Below the pieces are notes generated by a model that made no database searches, had not been told where the DNA came from, and saw only the letters and a list, made by a program, of their open reading frames with translations. 64,000 bases of DNA from Paenibacillus kyungheensis (GTDB lineage: Bacteria > Bacillota > Bacilli > Paenibacillales > Paenibacillaceae). The position numbers and the translations under genes were made by a program. Shown piece by piece: positions 16,520 through 25,283 of the stretch (positions are counted from its first letter, which is position 1; each line of letters begins with the position of its first letter). The stretch is from the NCBI RefSeq assembly GCF_028606985.1, contig NZ_CP117416.1:4651001-4715000 (forward strand). The letters run 5' to 3'.

Positions 16520-18157
16520 ATGAAAATTCAAAAACTAATTGTACCCGCATTAAGTCTTTCTTTACTTCTTCCAACAACAGGAGCATTCGCAGCAACACCA
16601 ACAACAGCGACTCCTACAGTTAGCACAAAAGCTGCTGACCTTCGTGCAGGACTTGATTACTTACTTTCCGAGCATTTCGCATTAGCTGTTGTTGCAATGA
16701 CTAAAGCATACGAAGGTGCACCTGATGCTAAACAAGCATACGATGCATTGGATCAAAATGCGCTAGATATGCAACCTGCTATCGAAGCAATCTACGGTAA
16801 AGCAGGCGCGGCTGAATTTGAACGAATTTTCCGTGCTCACAACAAATACACAGACAACTTGGTAAAAGCAACTAAAATGGACAACAAAGCCGCTATCAAA
16901 AAAGCAGAAGCTCAAGTACAAAGCTTTGTAGATGAGTTCTCTAAATTCCTAGCAACAGCTACAGAAGGCAAATTGCCACAAAAAGCGGCTGCTCAAGCTC
17001 TTCGTCTACATGAAGATCAAGTACAAGACGTATTTGAAAAATATGTAGCTGGCGATTACACAGGTGCTTACACAGAATATCGTGAAGGTTTCGCTACAAT
17101 GTTCACAGTAAGTAAAGCGCTATCAGGAGCAATCGTTGCTCAAAATCCTGCTAAATTCAACAACGGTTCTGTAGATACACCAGCAGCTGACCTACGCTCT
17201 GCACTAAACCAATTAGCAGCAGAACACTTTGCATTGTCTGTATTGCAAATGCAAAAACAATACAATGGCGAAGATAAAGATTCTGCAGCATTGATCAAAG
17301 CAGAAGCTAGCAACACAGCAGCATTCAAAAAAGCAATCACTTCGATCTATGGTGCAGAAGGTGGTAACCAGTTCGAAAAAATCTGGGTAACCAACCACAT
17401 CAAAGCACAAAGTGATTATGTAACAGCATTGAAAAAAGGTGACAAAACATCTCTACAAGCTGTAAAAGATCGTATTAGTGATTTCACAACAGAATTCTCT
17501 ACTTTCTTAGGTACAGCAACAGCAAACAACTTGCCTGCAGCTGCTGCTAAAAAAGCATTAGTCGCTCATGAAGGTCAAGTTCAAATGGTTATCGATAACT
17601 ATGCTGCTAAGAAATATGAAGCTGCATACAAAGCAGATCGTGAAGGATTCAAAACAATGTTCGGTATCGGCGAAGCTTTGGGTGGCGCAATTGTAAAACA
17701 ATACCCTGATAAATTCAAAATGACTGCTGCTAAACCTATGCCAGCTAAACCAGCAACACCTGCTAAAGATGCTTCTATGATGACAGTATGGATGAAATTA
17801 AACAGCAAACAACTTAAAGTTGGCGACAAAATGACAACAATGGATACAATGCCTATGGTGAAAAACGGTACAACGTACATTCCATTGCGTTACCTTGCAG
17901 AAGGTATTGGCGCTAAAGTAGCTTGGGATAAATCTGCTGGTCAAGTTACAGTAATGGCTGGTAAAGATACAATGAAATTCTGGGTTGGTAAAAACACTGT
18001 TGATGTTAACGGTAAAACTCAAAAAATCGAAGCAGTATCTATGGTAGATAGCAACGGTAGAACAATGGTTCCTTTACGCTCCATCACTGAATTGCTAGGT
18101 TGGGATGTTAAATGGAATAAATCTACTGGTGAAATTACATTAACGAAATCAATGTAA
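16520..18157 (+). CDS. exported tandem-repeat protein with copper-amine-oxidase-like domain
   Basis: A 545-residue secreted protein: Sec signal peptide ending near AFAA (about residue 25), two tandem copies of a roughly 180-residue helical domain (about 37-215 and 220-400) and a C-terminal copper-amine-oxidase N-terminal-like domain (about 420-545). The repeats share ADLRxxLxxLxxEHFAL, IxxIYGxxGxxxFExIW and EGFxTMF. The C-terminal module has the two halves VKNGTTYIPLRYLAEGIG and NGRTMVPLRSITELLG typical of Bacillales wall-associated proteins; it is not an oxidase. ATG 16520 follows AAAGGGAG; the frame extends 20 codons upstream without a start site. The mature protein is Ala/Lys-rich with His-containing helices. 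Function unknown. Confidence 0.85.
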   Translation: MKIQKLIVPALSLSLLLPTTGAFAATPTTATPTVSTKAADLRAGLDYLLSEHFALAVVAMTKAYEGAPDAKQAYDALDQNALDMQPAIEAIYGKAGAAEFERIFRAHNKYTDNLVKATKMDNKAAIKKAEAQVQSFVDEFSKFLATATEGKLPQKAAAQALRLHEDQVQDVFEKYVAGDYTGAYTEYREGFATMFTVSKALSGAIVAQNPAKFNNGSVDTPAADLRSALNQLAAEHFALSVLQMQKQYNGEDKDSAALIKAEASNTAAFKKAITSIYGAEGGNQFEKIWVTNHIKAQSDYVTALKKGDKTSLQAVKDRISDFTTEFSTFLGTATANNLPAAAAKKALVAHEGQVQMVIDNYAAKKYEAAYKADREGFKTMFGIGEALGGAIVKQYPDKFKMTAAKPMPAKPATPAKDASMMTVWMKLNSKQLKVGDKMTTMDTMPMVKNGTTYIPLRYLAEGIGAKVAWDKSAGQVTVMAGKDTMKFWVGKNTVDVNGKTQKIEAVSMVDSNGRTMVPLRSITELLGWDVKWNKSTGEITLTKSM

Positions 18158-18204
18158 TTACTGCTTCCCTTTTATACCTTTCGTATAAAATAGTCTAATC
18201 TTAT

Positions 18205-18244
18205 AAAAGGCACTCTTGTTGATTCTGACTAGAGTGCCTTTTTT
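18205..18244 (+). terminator. intrinsic terminator
   Basis: AAAAGGCACTCT pairs with AGAGTGCCTTTT, followed by TT, 48 bases after the exported repeat protein. Confidence 0.9.
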
Positions 18245-18395
18245 CGGCTTATTGTCTGTTTTTTTCAAATATGGATATGATTCATTAAATTAGTTTATAA
18301 TAAATTAGTTAACAATAACGTATATAACAGATGATAAAATAGATAAGACTATATTTCGATTCTATTATGAATCTAAGCCAATCGAGGTGTTGCGT

Positions 18396-19601
18396 ATGAA
18401 AGACACAATAGAAACGATTAAACAGCAACGAGAATTAGAATTAGAAGTTATCAAGTTACGTTTACAATCGTATAATCAGCAACAAGTGATCGTTCTTTCG
18501 GAGCAAGCGTTAAAACAGAAAACAGAATTTATCGCTATGCTTAGTCATGAAATCAGAACACCTATGAACGGCATTGTCACGATGACCGATTTATTAAAAC
18601 AAACTACCTTAGAAGAAGATCAACAACATTATGTTAATATTTTGGAATCCAGTAGTGATGCACTAATGGCTCTTGTCGATAATTTGCTAGATATCAGTAA
18701 ATTAGAGTCCGGTCATATGATGATCGAAAAACATCCTTTTGACTTGATAAATACGATTGAAGATCTGGTCTATGCCCTATCTCCCAAAGCGTTCAAAAAC
18801 AATGTAGAAGTGATTCTTGATATTGAGTCAGATATTCCTTTGTTTGTGATCGGAGATGCACTCAAAATCAGGCAAGTGATTATGAATTTATTACAAAATG
18901 CAGTTAAATTCACACACGAAGGTGAAATACTGGTATCGCTATTATTGCTTTCTCCGGTAGAAGATGAGCAAAATCTTACTGTTAAAATTTCTATTCGTGA
19001 TACAGGGATTGGGATGTCTGAGGAGCAAATAGCGCAATTATTTGAAAACTATGTACAGGTTCATAATAACGAACATCATCAATACGGAGGTACAGGGCTA
19101 GGGCTTGCGATTACTAAAAGCCTTGTCGAATTGATGAAAGGTACAGTGGAAGTCACTAGCAAAAAAGATGTCGGTTCTGAATTTAGTGTCAGTATTGAAT
19201 TTGAACGATATACTGATCTGCCTTCTATTCCTTTTGAAAAGGATGTACTTAAAGATGTACGCATCTTGTTAATAGACAATAATACAACTAGCCTGGAGTT
19301 AATTTCGATGATGTTGTCTGATTGGGGCGCAGATGTTAGCCTGATCTCAGAAATGAACGATGTGTTTTTTAATACGATTCAACATGAACATTTCGATGTC
19401 TGTCTACTGGATCTAGATAGTATTGATATGGAAGCGTGGGAACATCACCAAGAGATGTTACAAGATAAACCGCTATTTTTGCTTGCCCCACTTGGCAACA
19501 AAATAGAAGGCGAATTTAGAGCGTTATTTCAGACGATTATTACCAAACCGATCCGTAAACTACATTTGTTAAATACGATTCTTGCGAAAGCCAAAAAATA
19601 A
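18396..19601 (+). CDS. soluble hybrid histidine kinase with degenerate receiver (paralog 1)
   Basis: A 401-residue cytoplasmic kinase without membrane or sensor domain: a coiled-coil N-terminus (1-40), HisKA with His51 in MLSHEIRTPMN, HATPase with GDALKIRQVIMNLLQNAVKF, DTGIGM and GGTGLGLAI, and a C-terminal receiver-like domain (about 290-401). In the receiver the acidic pair is reduced (LLIDNN), while an Asp (LLDLDS) and the TKPIRK lysine remain. ATG 18396 follows GAGG; a GTG three codons earlier is less likely. It is convergent with a paralog sharing the same architecture. It resembles BarA-type hybrid kinases stripped of their sensory part; the signal and partner are unknown. Confidence 0.85.
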   Translation: MKDTIETIKQQRELELEVIKLRLQSYNQQQVIVLSEQALKQKTEFIAMLSHEIRTPMNGIVTMTDLLKQTTLEEDQQHYVNILESSSDALMALVDNLLDISKLESGHMMIEKHPFDLINTIEDLVYALSPKAFKNNVEVILDIESDIPLFVIGDALKIRQVIMNLLQNAVKFTHEGEILVSLLLLSPVEDEQNLTVKISIRDTGIGMSEEQIAQLFENYVQVHNNEHHQYGGTGLGLAITKSLVELMKGTVEVTSKKDVGSEFSVSIEFERYTDLPSIPFEKDVLKDVRILLIDNNTTSLELISMMLSDWGADVSLISEMNDVFFNTIQHEHFDVCLLDLDSIDMEAWEHHQEMLQDKPLFLLAPLGNKIEGEFRALFQTIITKPIRKLHLLNTILAKAKK

Positions 19602-19610
19602 AAGTAAAAA

Positions 19611-19660
19611 AAAACTGCTATACGTATTCAGTCAAGATGAATCGTACAGCAGTTTTTTTA
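19611..19660. terminator. bidirectional terminator between the paralogous kinases
   Basis: AAAACTGCT pairs with AGCAGTTTT, with further pairing of TACG(TA)TTC to GAAtCGTA. T tracts are found on both strands. Confidence 0.85.
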
Positions 19661-19663
19661 ATG

Positions 19664-20863
19664 TTAATCGATCTCTACAGCTAATACACCATTGAGTAAG
19701 TGAAGCTTGCGAATAGGCTTAGTGATCACCGCTTTAAACATATCTTTAAATTCACCTTCCACTTTATCTCCCAGAGGAGCTAATACAGCCAATGGTTGTT
19801 TTTTCAAATTTGCTTTTTCGCGTTCCCACAAATGTGGGTTGATCGTACGCAGGTCGATTAGAATCAGGTCATACGTACTCTCTTGAATGTCTTCAAAAAA
19901 TTCATCATTCATTTCCAGTCGATACGTTACGCTAGCTCCCCATTCTATCAGCAGATTACAGATTAATTGACTACTGGTCTTATTTCGATCCAGTACCATC
20001 ACATTCATCAGTGATAATAGATCTTTTTTGAAGGGGATGGCAGGCACTTCTATATATTTTTTAAAATTGAATACGATACTTATCTCTGTTCCTATATCGA
20101 CTTCACTTTTCACTTCGATCTTTCCATTCATTAATTCAATCAACTGCTTTGTAATAGCTAATCCTAACCCTGTTCCGCCGTAATGATGATCATCCGACTC
20201 ATGAACCTGACTATAATTATGAAAAAGATGAGATAGTTGTTTTGCCGACATTCCAATCCCTGTATCACGAATAATGATTTGTACTGAAGCCAGTTCTGCT
20301 GCAGATTCAAGCATTAGTAATGATATCTGTATCTCGCCTTGATGTGTGAATTTAATCGAATTTTGCACCAGATTCATAATCATTTGTCTTACTTTAAGCG
20401 CATCGCCCATAACAAATAAAGGAATCTCCGATTCAATAGCAAGAATCACTTCAACCTCTTTTTGAAAAGCACGCGGAGAAACAGAATAGAGCAAATCTTC
20501 TATAACATTAATCAGATCAAAAGGATCATGATCCAGTTGCATCTTACCTGCTTCCATTTTACTCAAATCCAATATATTGTTCACTAAAGATATTAATGTG
20601 ACATTGCTAGTATTCATTAAATCCAAATAATAGCGCTGTTCTGTATTGACCGAAGTCTGTTCGAGTAGCGCAGTCAATGACAAAATAGCATTCATCGACG
20701 TGCGAATCTCATGACTCAACATCGCAAGAAATTCAGCATTGTGTCGTAACGTTTGTTCAGCAAGGTTGCGATATTCAAGATGTTCATCTATTAAAGATTT
20801 CAAATGAATATTTTCAACTTCTAATTCCTGGTAACGTATACTCCACTTGCTCCGGTTATTCAT
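19664..20863 (-). CDS. soluble hybrid histidine kinase with degenerate receiver (paralog 2)
   Basis: A 399-residue paralog of the convergent kinase, with the same order of coiled coil, HisKA (His51, here HEIRTSMN with Ser in place of Pro), HATPase (GDALKVRQMIMNLVQNSIKF, DTGIGM, GGTGLGLAI) and receiver-like domain. The receiver has lost the second acidic residue (VLDRNK), but keeps LIDLRT and TKPIRK. ATG 20861-20863 has CGGGAG seven bases upstream; TTG 20881 is an alternative without spacing support. The lack of a sensor domain implies that the signal comes through a protein partner or the N-terminal coiled coil, perhaps by dimerisation with its paralog (inference). Confidence 0.85.
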   Translation of the reverse strand: MNNRSKWSIRYQELEVENIHLKSLIDEHLEYRNLAEQTLRHNAEFLAMLSHEIRTSMNAILSLTALLEQTSVNTEQRYYLDLMNTSNVTLISLVNNILDLSKMEAGKMQLDHDPFDLINVIEDLLYSVSPRAFQKEVEVILAIESEIPLFVMGDALKVRQMIMNLVQNSIKFTHQGEIQISLLMLESAAELASVQIIIRDTGIGMSAKQLSHLFHNYSQVHESDDHHYGGTGLGLAITKQLIELMNGKIEVKSEVDIGTEISIVFNFKKYIEVPAIPFKKDLLSLMNVMVLDRNKTSSQLICNLLIEWGASVTYRLEMNDEFFEDIQESTYDLILIDLRTINPHLWEREKANLKKQPLAVLAPLGDKVEGEFKDMFKAVITKPIRKLHLLNGVLAVEID

Positions 20864-20993
20864 TTTTACGCTCCCGATCAATCAGTATGAGATTCACGTT
20901 CTCTCTCTATTACCCAATATCAACTACCCAATATCAACCTTAATATATTACATATTTATAAATATATAATATTTTTCCATTTGTAATACTTAT

Positions 20994-21461
20994 TTATAAC
21001 TTCTTTTGTAAGTATATTTTCGATTGTCCTTTGATCGGAATATCTTTTATTTCTCCAAAGATCACATATCCATATTTCATATAAAAATGCGGAGCTTGCC
21101 AGCTCATCGTCGTCAATTCACTTATGGTAGCGCCCTGTTGTCTTGCTTGATCTTCAATCGCTTGTAACAACTTCGCTCCAACGCCCTGACCTCTATATGC
21201 AGGATCAACCGCCAGATATCGAATATAGAGTAACCCCCATGCCATAGCCCCTGTCACTCCACCGATGTATTGTTCCCCTTCATAAGCAGCCAGTGAGAAA
21301 GGAATACTTTCATAATCAGGGATATGAAGATCATTATTCATATTGTGCTGATCTAAAAATACTCCAATCTGCGGTACATTGTGATCTAGGGATAGTTCTT
21401 GAATATGCAAAATATCACCTGCTCTTTCGGAGATTGTAGTGGAACAATTACTTTTTATCAT
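20994..21461 (-). CDS. GNAT N-acetyltransferase
   Basis: A 155-residue acetyltransferase with YLAVDPAYRGQGVGAKLL (motif A) and a later FYMKYGYVIFGE segment replacing the usual FYxKxGF. The substrate is unknown. The ATG at 21461 has only a distant GGAAAA as ribosome binding site, so the start is less certain. The gene ends within AT-rich sequence upstream of the kinase gene, with no clear terminator. The preceding gene on the same strand (FNT) is separated by a terminator at 21507-21540, so it is transcribed separately. Confidence 0.82.
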   Translation of the reverse strand: MIKSNCSTTISERAGDILHIQELSLDHNVPQIGVFLDQHNMNNDLHIPDYESIPFSLAAYEGEQYIGGVTGAMAWGLLYIRYLAVDPAYRGQGVGAKLLQAIEDQARQQGATISELTTMSWQAPHFYMKYGYVIFGEIKDIPIKGQSKIYLQKKL

Positions 21462-21506
21462 GATACTATATCTATTTTCCTTTTCTATATCTATTTTTCA
21501 TATAAC

Positions 21507-21541
21507 AAAAAAAGACCTTCATCAATATGAAGATCTTTTTG
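21507..21541. terminator. bidirectional terminator
   Basis: AAAAAGAcCTTCAT pairs with ATGAAGaTCTTTTT, just after the FNT gene on the minus strand. Confidence 0.85.
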
Positions 21542-21559
21542 GGATATAGCTAATCTGAA

Positions 21560-22447
21560 TCAATGAGCTTGATCGCTATGTTGTAAAGGTAATGCTGATG
21601 TAGCCGATACTGCTGGCATCGTTGAAACAGTAGGTTCGTTATGTTGAGCATGTCCTGAACCGGTAGGTGTTAGTTGGTTTTCTTTTTTGATATAAGCGGT
21701 GAAATAAATTCCTGCTACGAACACCGCTCCACCGGTTAGATTACCCAGCCATACTGGAATAAAGTTCATAAGATACATATCCCAAGAATAATACCCTGCA
21801 AAGATTGCTGCTGGAATCAAAAACATATTAGCGACAACGTGCTGAAATCCGATAGCGACAAATGCCATCGTTGGGAACCAGATTCCTAGTATTTTACCAC
21901 TGATACTGTCTGCGCTATAGGATAACCAGACAGCCAGAGCCACCAACCAGTTACAACCGATCCCGGATAAGAACATCTGTGCAAAGCTTCCTTCTAACTT
22001 GTGCCCTGCCATTTCTACTGTTTTGGTTAAGTAAGGGCCTGTCTCGGTTAACCCTACTACATGCCCGAAGAAGTAAGCGACAAATAAAGCACCTAATAGA
22101 TTGGCTACTGTAATAGCTAGTAAATTACGGGCAACTTCTATCGTACTGATCCGCTTTGCCATCCGTGCTAATGGAACAGCCATCATATTACCGGTTAACA
22201 ATTCTCCACCAGCCACAAGTACCAGAATCAATCCTACAGGGAACAATGCCGCCCCGATAAAGTTAGCAAAGCTTCCCCAGGATTCAGGTGTATTGGCGAT
22301 CACTCGAATATCTAACAAAAATCCTAATGCAATAAAAGCTCCACCCAAAAAACCAAGTACTAACATCTGGATCCATGTCGACTTAGCTTTGATAATTCCA
22401 GTCTCAATCGTATTCATTGCAATCTGTTGTGGTTTGTAATAAGCCAT
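21560..22447 (-). CDS. formate/nitrite transporter (FNT) family channel
   Basis: A 295-residue membrane protein with six helices in the FocA/NirC family, pentameric channels moving formate, nitrite or related monovalent anions. The conserved loops are visible: TGNMMAVPLA after helix 2 and the stretch GIGCNWLVALAVWLS in helix 4/5. A C-terminal tail of about 35 Thr/Ala/His-rich residues extends beyond the core. ATG 22445-22447 is nine bases after AAGGGGG; the frame continues eight codons upstream without reason. It lies beside the NADH oxidase gene on the same strand, and two TTGTGA-type boxes upstream suggest redox control. The transported anion cannot be decided by sequence alone. Confidence 0.88.
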   Translation of the reverse strand: MAYYKPQQIAMNTIETGIIKAKSTWIQMLVLGFLGGAFIALGFLLDIRVIANTPESWGSFANFIGAALFPVGLILVLVAGGELLTGNMMAVPLARMAKRISTIEVARNLLAITVANLLGALFVAYFFGHVVGLTETGPYLTKTVEMAGHKLEGSFAQMFLSGIGCNWLVALAVWLSYSADSISGKILGIWFPTMAFVAIGFQHVVANMFLIPAAIFAGYYSWDMYLMNFIPVWLGNLTGGAVFVAGIYFTAYIKKENQLTPTGSGHAQHNEPTVSTMPAVSATSALPLQHSDQAH

Positions 22448-22525
22448 GTGTTGCATCCCCCTTATAAGCATCTATTTCCGCATAATTAAATTACCTTTTC
22501 ATATTTCAATTTTAATACAACTATT

Positions 22526-22581
22526 TTGTGAAAAAAGTAACAAATATCACTTTACGAAAAGTTTTGTGAAATTAAGCACAA
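22526..22581. promoter_or_regulatory. two Rex/FNR-type boxes upstream of the FNT gene
   Basis: TTGTGA-N6-TAACAA (22526-22543) and TTGTGA-N6-GCACAA (22564-22581) each differ by one base from TTGTGA-N6-TCACAA. Centres are 38 bp apart, and the nearer is about 87 bases before the start codon. The second overlaps the T tract of the nox terminator. Confidence 0.55.
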
Positions 22582-22614
22582 AAGCCTGTACAGTGGGGGA
22601 ACTGTACAGGCTTT
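22581..22614 (-). terminator. terminator of the NADH oxidase gene
   Basis: A perfect 14-bp stem AAAGCCTGTACAGT/ACTGTACAGGCTTT with a six-base loop. On the minus strand it leads into TTTTGTGCTTAATTT. Confidence 0.8.
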
Positions 22615-22682
22615 GTTTAGGGGTAGACTTTTATAATGATAAATAGGATGCCATGATACACATTTACTTTGTTCTTATTTAA

Positions 22683-24044
22683 TTAAGCGTGAACTTCTTG
22701 TTGCGTCTGAATTGGTGCTAATGCTTGCAACCCTGCTGTATTCAAGTAGTTCCACGGTTTGTTGTAATGTGGTTGGAAGAAGAAATCGATAAAGGCTAAT
22801 TGATCGACTGTCATTTGGTTTTGGATACAGACAGAGATCGTATTGATCGATTGAGTTAAGTCAACTTTAGACATTAATTGTGCACCTAAGATACGGCGTG
22901 TTTCTTTTTCAAAGACCACTTTCAAGGTCACTGTCTCATGTGTCGGCATAAATTCTGGACGGTAGTGATCGTGCATGGTGCTTGTTTCTACATTCAAGCC
23001 TGCTTCACGAGCGGCTGTCTCGGTCATCCCTGTACCAGCAATATTATCTTCGTAAATTTTGATACCAGATGTTCCTTGGGTTCCCATATATTCATTGGTC
23101 GGTTGCACTAGATTACGAGCAACCAGTGTACCCATACGTACTGCATTGGTAGCTAAAGGAATATAGGCGTGTTTGCCTGTTGGATTGTAGAAGATCGCAC
23201 AGCTATCTCCCGCAGCGAATACATCTTTTTTGCTTGTTTGCATATATTTATCGACCAAGATTGCACCATTGACTAACATATCGACTTGTCCTTTAAGCAA
23301 TTCAGTATTCGGACGGAATCCGATACATAAGATCACCATATCTGCTTGATGTGTCGCTTTGTCAGTAACGACTGTTGTGACTTTACCATCTTCACCTGTG
23401 AATTTTACCACTTTCTCAGATAGCGCAAGTTCAATGCCATGTTCTTGCAAAGACTCTTCGGTACGATCTGTAAATTCAGGGTCAAGATATTTGCTTAAAA
23501 TACGTTCTTCAGCATCAATCAAAGTGACTTGTTTACCATTCATTTGGAATGCTTCTACCAGTTCAACACCGATATAACCTGCACCAACAACAACGATATT
23601 TTTAGCATGTTGTGCTTTTTCGATAATCGTATTCGAGTGGTTATAGTTTTTGCAAAGTAAAATGTTATCCAGTTCGATCCCTTCAAATTTAGGAACGATC
23701 GGCCAAGAACCTGTCGTCATAATTAATTTGTCATACGTATCTGTAAGTTCGATACCTGTAGTCAGGTCACGAGCTTTCAATGTTTTGTTATCTGTATCTA
23801 TCGCTGTCACTTCATGCAACATTTTAGTCGTTACTCCTAGAGCAGCTAATTGATCTGGAGAAGAGTAAAATAACCCGTCTGGATCATTAACAACGCCACC
23901 TACATATAACGCAATCCCGCAAGATAGAAATGAGATATTATCGTTACGTTCATACACAGTGATCTCAGCATCCGGGTATAATTTAGCGGTATTAACAACA
24001 GCGGCAGTTCCTGCGTGAGTACATCCTATAACAGCTACTTTCAT
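22683..24044 (-). CDS. nox: water-forming NADH oxidase (CoA-disulfide-reductase family)
   Basis: A 453-residue cytoplasmic flavoprotein that reduces O2 to water with NADH. It has the N-terminal FAD motif AVIGCTHAGTAAV, the redox-active Cys42 in SFLSCGIALY, the NAD-binding motif VVGAGYIGVELVEAF near residue 155, the second FAD motif VFAAGDSCAI and a C-terminal dimerisation domain. Cys42 as the single redox cysteine is the Nox signature; CoA-disulfide reductase is the alternative. ATG 24042-24044 has an ideal AGGAGGAA. The transcript has a leader of about 225 bases and starts at a promoter whose spacer is filled by a Rex-like box, consistent with a role in restoring NAD+ when NADH accumulates. 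Confidence 0.92.
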   Translation of the reverse strand: MKVAVIGCTHAGTAAVVNTAKLYPDAEITVYERNDNISFLSCGIALYVGGVVNDPDGLFYSSPDQLAALGVTTKMLHEVTAIDTDNKTLKARDLTTGIELTDTYDKLIMTTGSWPIVPKFEGIELDNILLCKNYNHSNTIIEKAQHAKNIVVVGAGYIGVELVEAFQMNGKQVTLIDAEERILSKYLDPEFTDRTEESLQEHGIELALSEKVVKFTGEDGKVTTVVTDKATHQADMVILCIGFRPNTELLKGQVDMLVNGAILVDKYMQTSKKDVFAAGDSCAIFYNPTGKHAYIPLATNAVRMGTLVARNLVQPTNEYMGTQGTSGIKIYEDNIAGTGMTETAAREAGLNVETSTMHDHYRPEFMPTHETVTLKVVFEKETRRILGAQLMSKVDLTQSINTISVCIQNQMTVDQLAFIDFFFQPHYNKPWNYLNTAGLQALAPIQTQQEVHA

Positions 24045-24465
24045 GGTTTCTTCCTCCTGATAAATCTGTATTTTTATTATTGTAAATTCTTCTTATCCAA
24101 TGGTGTACAGTCTGTGCTAACTATCCGACAAGTCACATTCAGGTGAATTAAGATGTTAGGAGTAAGAGAAGTGTGTGGTTTCTCTATCTGTCCATCTTCT
24201 AGCTGACTGTTCTATTTTTTAATATAGTCTTTTTTCGTTTTGTTTAAGTTGTGAATTAATTCACCTTGTATTGCTATTATATTGTGATTTTTATCACATT
24301 ACAAGAGGTTTACGATAAGTTCGCAATTTGTTCATATTTTCACAAAGTTTTATAAAGTTATATATAGATATGTTTCTAGTATGCCATTTTTGATTATCGG
24401 GTTTATTTGCTATACATTGGTTATGTTATAGTGAGAACAAATTAGATATAGAGGTGGTTAGTAAT
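24045..24465. other. 421-base divergent regulatory region between nox and pdxH
   Basis: AT-rich, no coding frame of note. It holds the nox promoter, three TTGTGA-N6-TCACAA-like boxes (24249-24345) and the long nox leader. The pdxH promoter should lie at 24380-24440, but I see no convincing hexamer pair there. Confidence 0.7.
24249..24345. promoter_or_regulatory. nox promoter with three Rex/FNR-type boxes
   Basis: On the minus strand TTGTAA (24304-24299), a 17-base spacer and a perfect TATAAT (24281-24276) form a strong promoter. Box B, TTGTGA-TTTTTA-TCACAT (24282-24299), fills the spacer. Box A, TTGTGA-ATTAAT-TCACCT (24249-24266), lies just downstream of the start point. Box C, TTGTTC-ATATTT-TCACAA (24328-24345), lies upstream. 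Confidence 0.75.
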
Positions 24466-25122
24466 ATGAGTGCACAATCAAGCAATATCTTGCGTGGTTT
24501 GAAAGCTTTATCTGGCCCTTTCCCTACATGGGATACTCAATCTCTACCGGAGCGTCCGACAGATCTCTTTTTAGATTGGATGAAATTAGCTATTGAAATG
24601 AAGGTTAAAGAACCGCATGCGATGACTATTTCTACTGTCGATTCGGATGGTTTTCCAGATGCACGCGTATTGATTATTAAAGAAGCTAAAGACGATTCGT
24701 TTTATTTTGCTACTGGATTGGAAAGTCAGAAAGGTCAACATATCCAGCATAATCCAAAGGTAGCACTAACATTCTACTGGCCAGAGTTAGGTAGACAGAT
24801 TCGTATTCGAGGTATAGCAGAAGATATGGGGCTTGAAGCAGGAGCTATCGATTTGAGAAGACGTTCCCCTATCGCACGTGCTGTTGCAATGACAGAACGC
24901 CAGAGCCAACCTTTAGCAAGCGAAGAAGAATTAGAACGCTCGGTTGCTATGCAAGAGCAAAAGATCGAACAAGATCCTGATGTCGTGACACCGAACTGGC
25001 GACTATTTGCTGTTCATGCTCAAGAGATCGAATTCTGGCAAGCCGATCCTGATCGCAAACATACACGTTATCAGTATATTCTCCATGATGGGCAATGGAC
25101 ACATCAGCAGTTGTGGCCGTAA
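24466..25122 (+). CDS. pdxH: pyridoxamine 5'-phosphate oxidase family protein
   Basis: A 218-residue FMN enzyme of the PNPOx fold that oxidises pyridoxine or pyridoxamine 5'-phosphate to PLP. The FMN-binding stretch DGFPDARVLIIKE and the core SQKGQHIQHNPKVALTFYW are typical, as is the C-terminal region NWRLFAVHAQEIEFWQ, ending in HQQLWP, similar to the conserved PdxH C-terminus. A PhzG-like oxidase is the alternative, but no phenazine genes are near. ATG 24466 is eight bases after GAGGTGG; the four upstream codons are not needed. It is divergent from nox and monocistronic. Confidence 0.82.
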   Translation: MSAQSSNILRGLKALSGPFPTWDTQSLPERPTDLFLDWMKLAIEMKVKEPHAMTISTVDSDGFPDARVLIIKEAKDDSFYFATGLESQKGQHIQHNPKVALTFYWPELGRQIRIRGIAEDMGLEAGAIDLRRRSPIARAVAMTERQSQPLASEEELERSVAMQEQKIEQDPDVVTPNWRLFAVHAQEIEFWQADPDRKHTRYQYILHDGQWTHQQLWP

Positions 25123-25173
25123 ACAGATTACAGATATTATTTTGCAAATTCGTCTTTCGATCATTTCTATTGT

Positions 25174-25210
25174 AAAAGCAAAATCATTTTTATACGATTT
25201 TGCTTTTTTA
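25174..25210 (+). terminator. terminator of pdxH
   Basis: AAAAGCAAAATC pairs with GATTTTGCTTTT, followed by TT. Confidence 0.88.
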
Positions 25211-25220
25211 TTTTGCACAA

Positions 25221-25261
25221 AAAATCGGCAGTTCTCTCCTATAGAAGAAAACTACCGATTC
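25221..25261 (-). terminator. terminator of the siderophore permease operon
   Basis: AATCGG(C)AGTT pairs with AACT(A)CCGATT. On the minus strand the arm is followed by TTTTTTG. Confidence 0.85.
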
Positions 25262-25283
25262 GGATATCTACGATTATTTTATA

